Assembly: GCF_018128065.1 (NCBI RefSeq) | Contig: NZ_CP072359.1 | Span: 248,001 to 312,000 of the forward strand | Length of the DNA stretch: 64,000 nt | Origin: Prevotella melaninogenica | GTDB taxonomy: Bacteria > Bacteroidota > Bacteroidia > Bacteroidales > Bacteroidaceae | Direction: 5' to 3' | In this document: piece by piece, positions 63,647 to 64,000 of the stretch | Layout: the number at the start of each line of letters is the position of its first letter | Position numbering within the stretch: the stretch's first letter is position 1 | The notes under the pieces: model-generated | Databases searched by the model: none | The model's input: the letters and a program-made list of their open reading frames with translations, nothing else | What the model was told of the DNA's origin: nothing | Translations under genes and position numbers: made by a program

Positions 63647-63719
63647 GTAGAGATACGTAGGGACAGGGTTGAAAGACCGTGTACCGCCTCAAGGTCGCTT
63701 TTCAGCGGCCTTATTTTTT
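63647..63719 (+). ncRNA. Candidate prophage small RNA with its own terminator
   Basis: About 73 nt between the promoter at 63611-63640 and a terminator, AAGGTCGC (63691-63698) with GCGGCCTT (63705-63712, one G-T pair) followed by a T run. Inside are small stems ACGTAGAG/ATACGT and GGGTTGAAAGACC. There is no ORF. It ends on the stop codon of the minus-strand gene, so it is tail-to-tail with it. Confidence 0.55.
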
Positions 63720-64000
63720 ATATTTTCAGTTCCTTTAATACCATTTCATCTGCTATATAGAAGAAGATTCTACCTGTACACTTTCGTCGTGCTTCTGTCA
63801 GTGCCTCATAGAACTTTGCACTGTGAGAAGGTATCTCAAAGACAACCGCCTCTCCTCCTTGTTTTGTAAGTGCTTTCTTTGCATACTTCACGATATTACC
63901 AGCTCCGCCTGTTACACATTTTAGGTCAGCCTTTATATTATCAAACTTGATATCGTAGGTCTGTCCAACTGGTCTGTCTACACCTTGCAGGTATTCTATA
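63718..64000 (-). CDS. C-terminal end of a minus-strand prophage protein (partial)
   Basis: A 93-residue open frame with stop at 63718-63720, continuing past the window end. The end reads YDIKFDNIKADLKCVTGG, NIVKYAKKALTKQGGEAVVF and GRIFFYIADEMVLKEL. The pattern DLKxxxGG followed by a Gln and a hydrophobic strand resembles CdiA-type or restriction-endonuclease-like toxin tails, sometimes fused to phage minor head (Mu F-like) proteins of Bacteroidota phages. This is family recollection and inference. The oppositely oriented gene implies the head genes read leftward. Confidence 0.6.
   Translation of the reverse strand, partial: IEYLQGVDRPVGQTYDIKFDNIKADLKCVTGGAGNIVKYAKKALTKQGGEAVVFEIPSHSAKFYEALTEARRKCTGRIFFYIADEMVLKELKI

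Larger units (their letters stand above)
53625..64000. mobile_element. Left part of a Mu-like transposable prophage
   Basis: Contains repressor, MuA-like transposase, MuB-like ATPase, Gam and virion morphogenesis genes in the order of Mu-like prophages of Bacteroidota. Its left end is placed near 53625, where TGTAAAACGAAAC precedes the 21-bp iteron array; Mu ends begin with TG. A 5-bp target duplication cannot be checked because the right end is beyond the window. The prophage boundary is uncertain by a few hundred bases. Confidence 0.75.

Noticed and set aside
63669-63869. Plus-strand 66-residue ORF near the window end
   Set aside because: It overlaps the small-RNA terminator and the minus-strand partial gene and shows no motif.

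Overview
The window looks like chromosome of a low-GC Bacteroidota, most likely an oral Prevotella. This rests on: promoter-like boxes of the Bacteroidota type (TTTG, 17-20 nt, TAnnTTTG) in front of several genes; a SusC/SusD outer-membrane uptake operon; the ftsX-DUF3098-uppP-truB-queA-folK order; a C10 cysteine protease resembling interpain A of Prevotella; and a bifunctional DAHP synthase/chorismate mutase in a Phe/Tyr operon. The genus call is an inference from gene content, not from a database match.

Layout. 1-5.7 kb: tail of a coiled-coil protein, then a minus-strand operon pheA, aminotransferase, DAHP synthase/chorismate mutase, tyrA, and a secreted endonuclease/phosphatase. 6.2-8.2 kb: aldose epimerase and a Gly/Tyr-rich secreted protein. 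8.3-13 kb: copper module (P-type ATPase apparently lacking its N domain, HMA chaperone, AraC regulator with an HMA sensor) plus a MATE transporter broken by two frameshifts. 13.2-17.4 kb: wecB, slipin and NfeD-like protein, M48 protease. 17.5-22.6 kb: AmpG-like transporter beside a 1249-residue glycosyltransferase/HIT-like/SpoIID fusion. 22.9-25.1 kb: a small coiled-coil protein, a lipoprotein, a cation diffusion facilitator. 25.7-27.7 kb: a complete group II intron sitting directly after the terminator of the next operon. 27.7-38.4 kb: SusC, SusD, fasciclin lipoprotein, second lipoprotein, thioredoxin-like protein, M16 protease, all from one promoter. 38.6-40.7 kb: two outer-membrane proteins. 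41-42.5 kb: an IS3-family element. 42.9-47.4 kb: ftsX to folK operon. 47.5-52.8 kb: C10 protease, rpsO, typA. 53.1-53.5 kb: a probable structured RNA.

From about 53.6 kb to the window end lies the left part of a Mu-like transposable prophage: 21-22 bp iterons, a repressor with a lysogenic lipoprotein, an operator/promoter, a tRNA-like sequence, a MuA-like transposase, a MuB-like ATPase, a RecA-like ATPase, small early proteins, Gam, the virion morphogenesis protein, a probable small RNA, and the tail of a minus-strand protein that looks like a nuclease/toxin-type C terminus. Its right end lies outside the window.

Intergenic DNA is unusually repeat-rich. Three dispersed families are visible: a TTTTCATGAA palindrome array (2 loci), a 22-bp tandem repeat (2 loci), and a roughly 150-bp structured repeat (4 loci). 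One copy of the last is split by the IS3 element. Several reading frames (MATE transporter, signal peptide of the thioredoxin-like protein) break at or near short homopolymers, so either sequencing error or genuine decay is possible.
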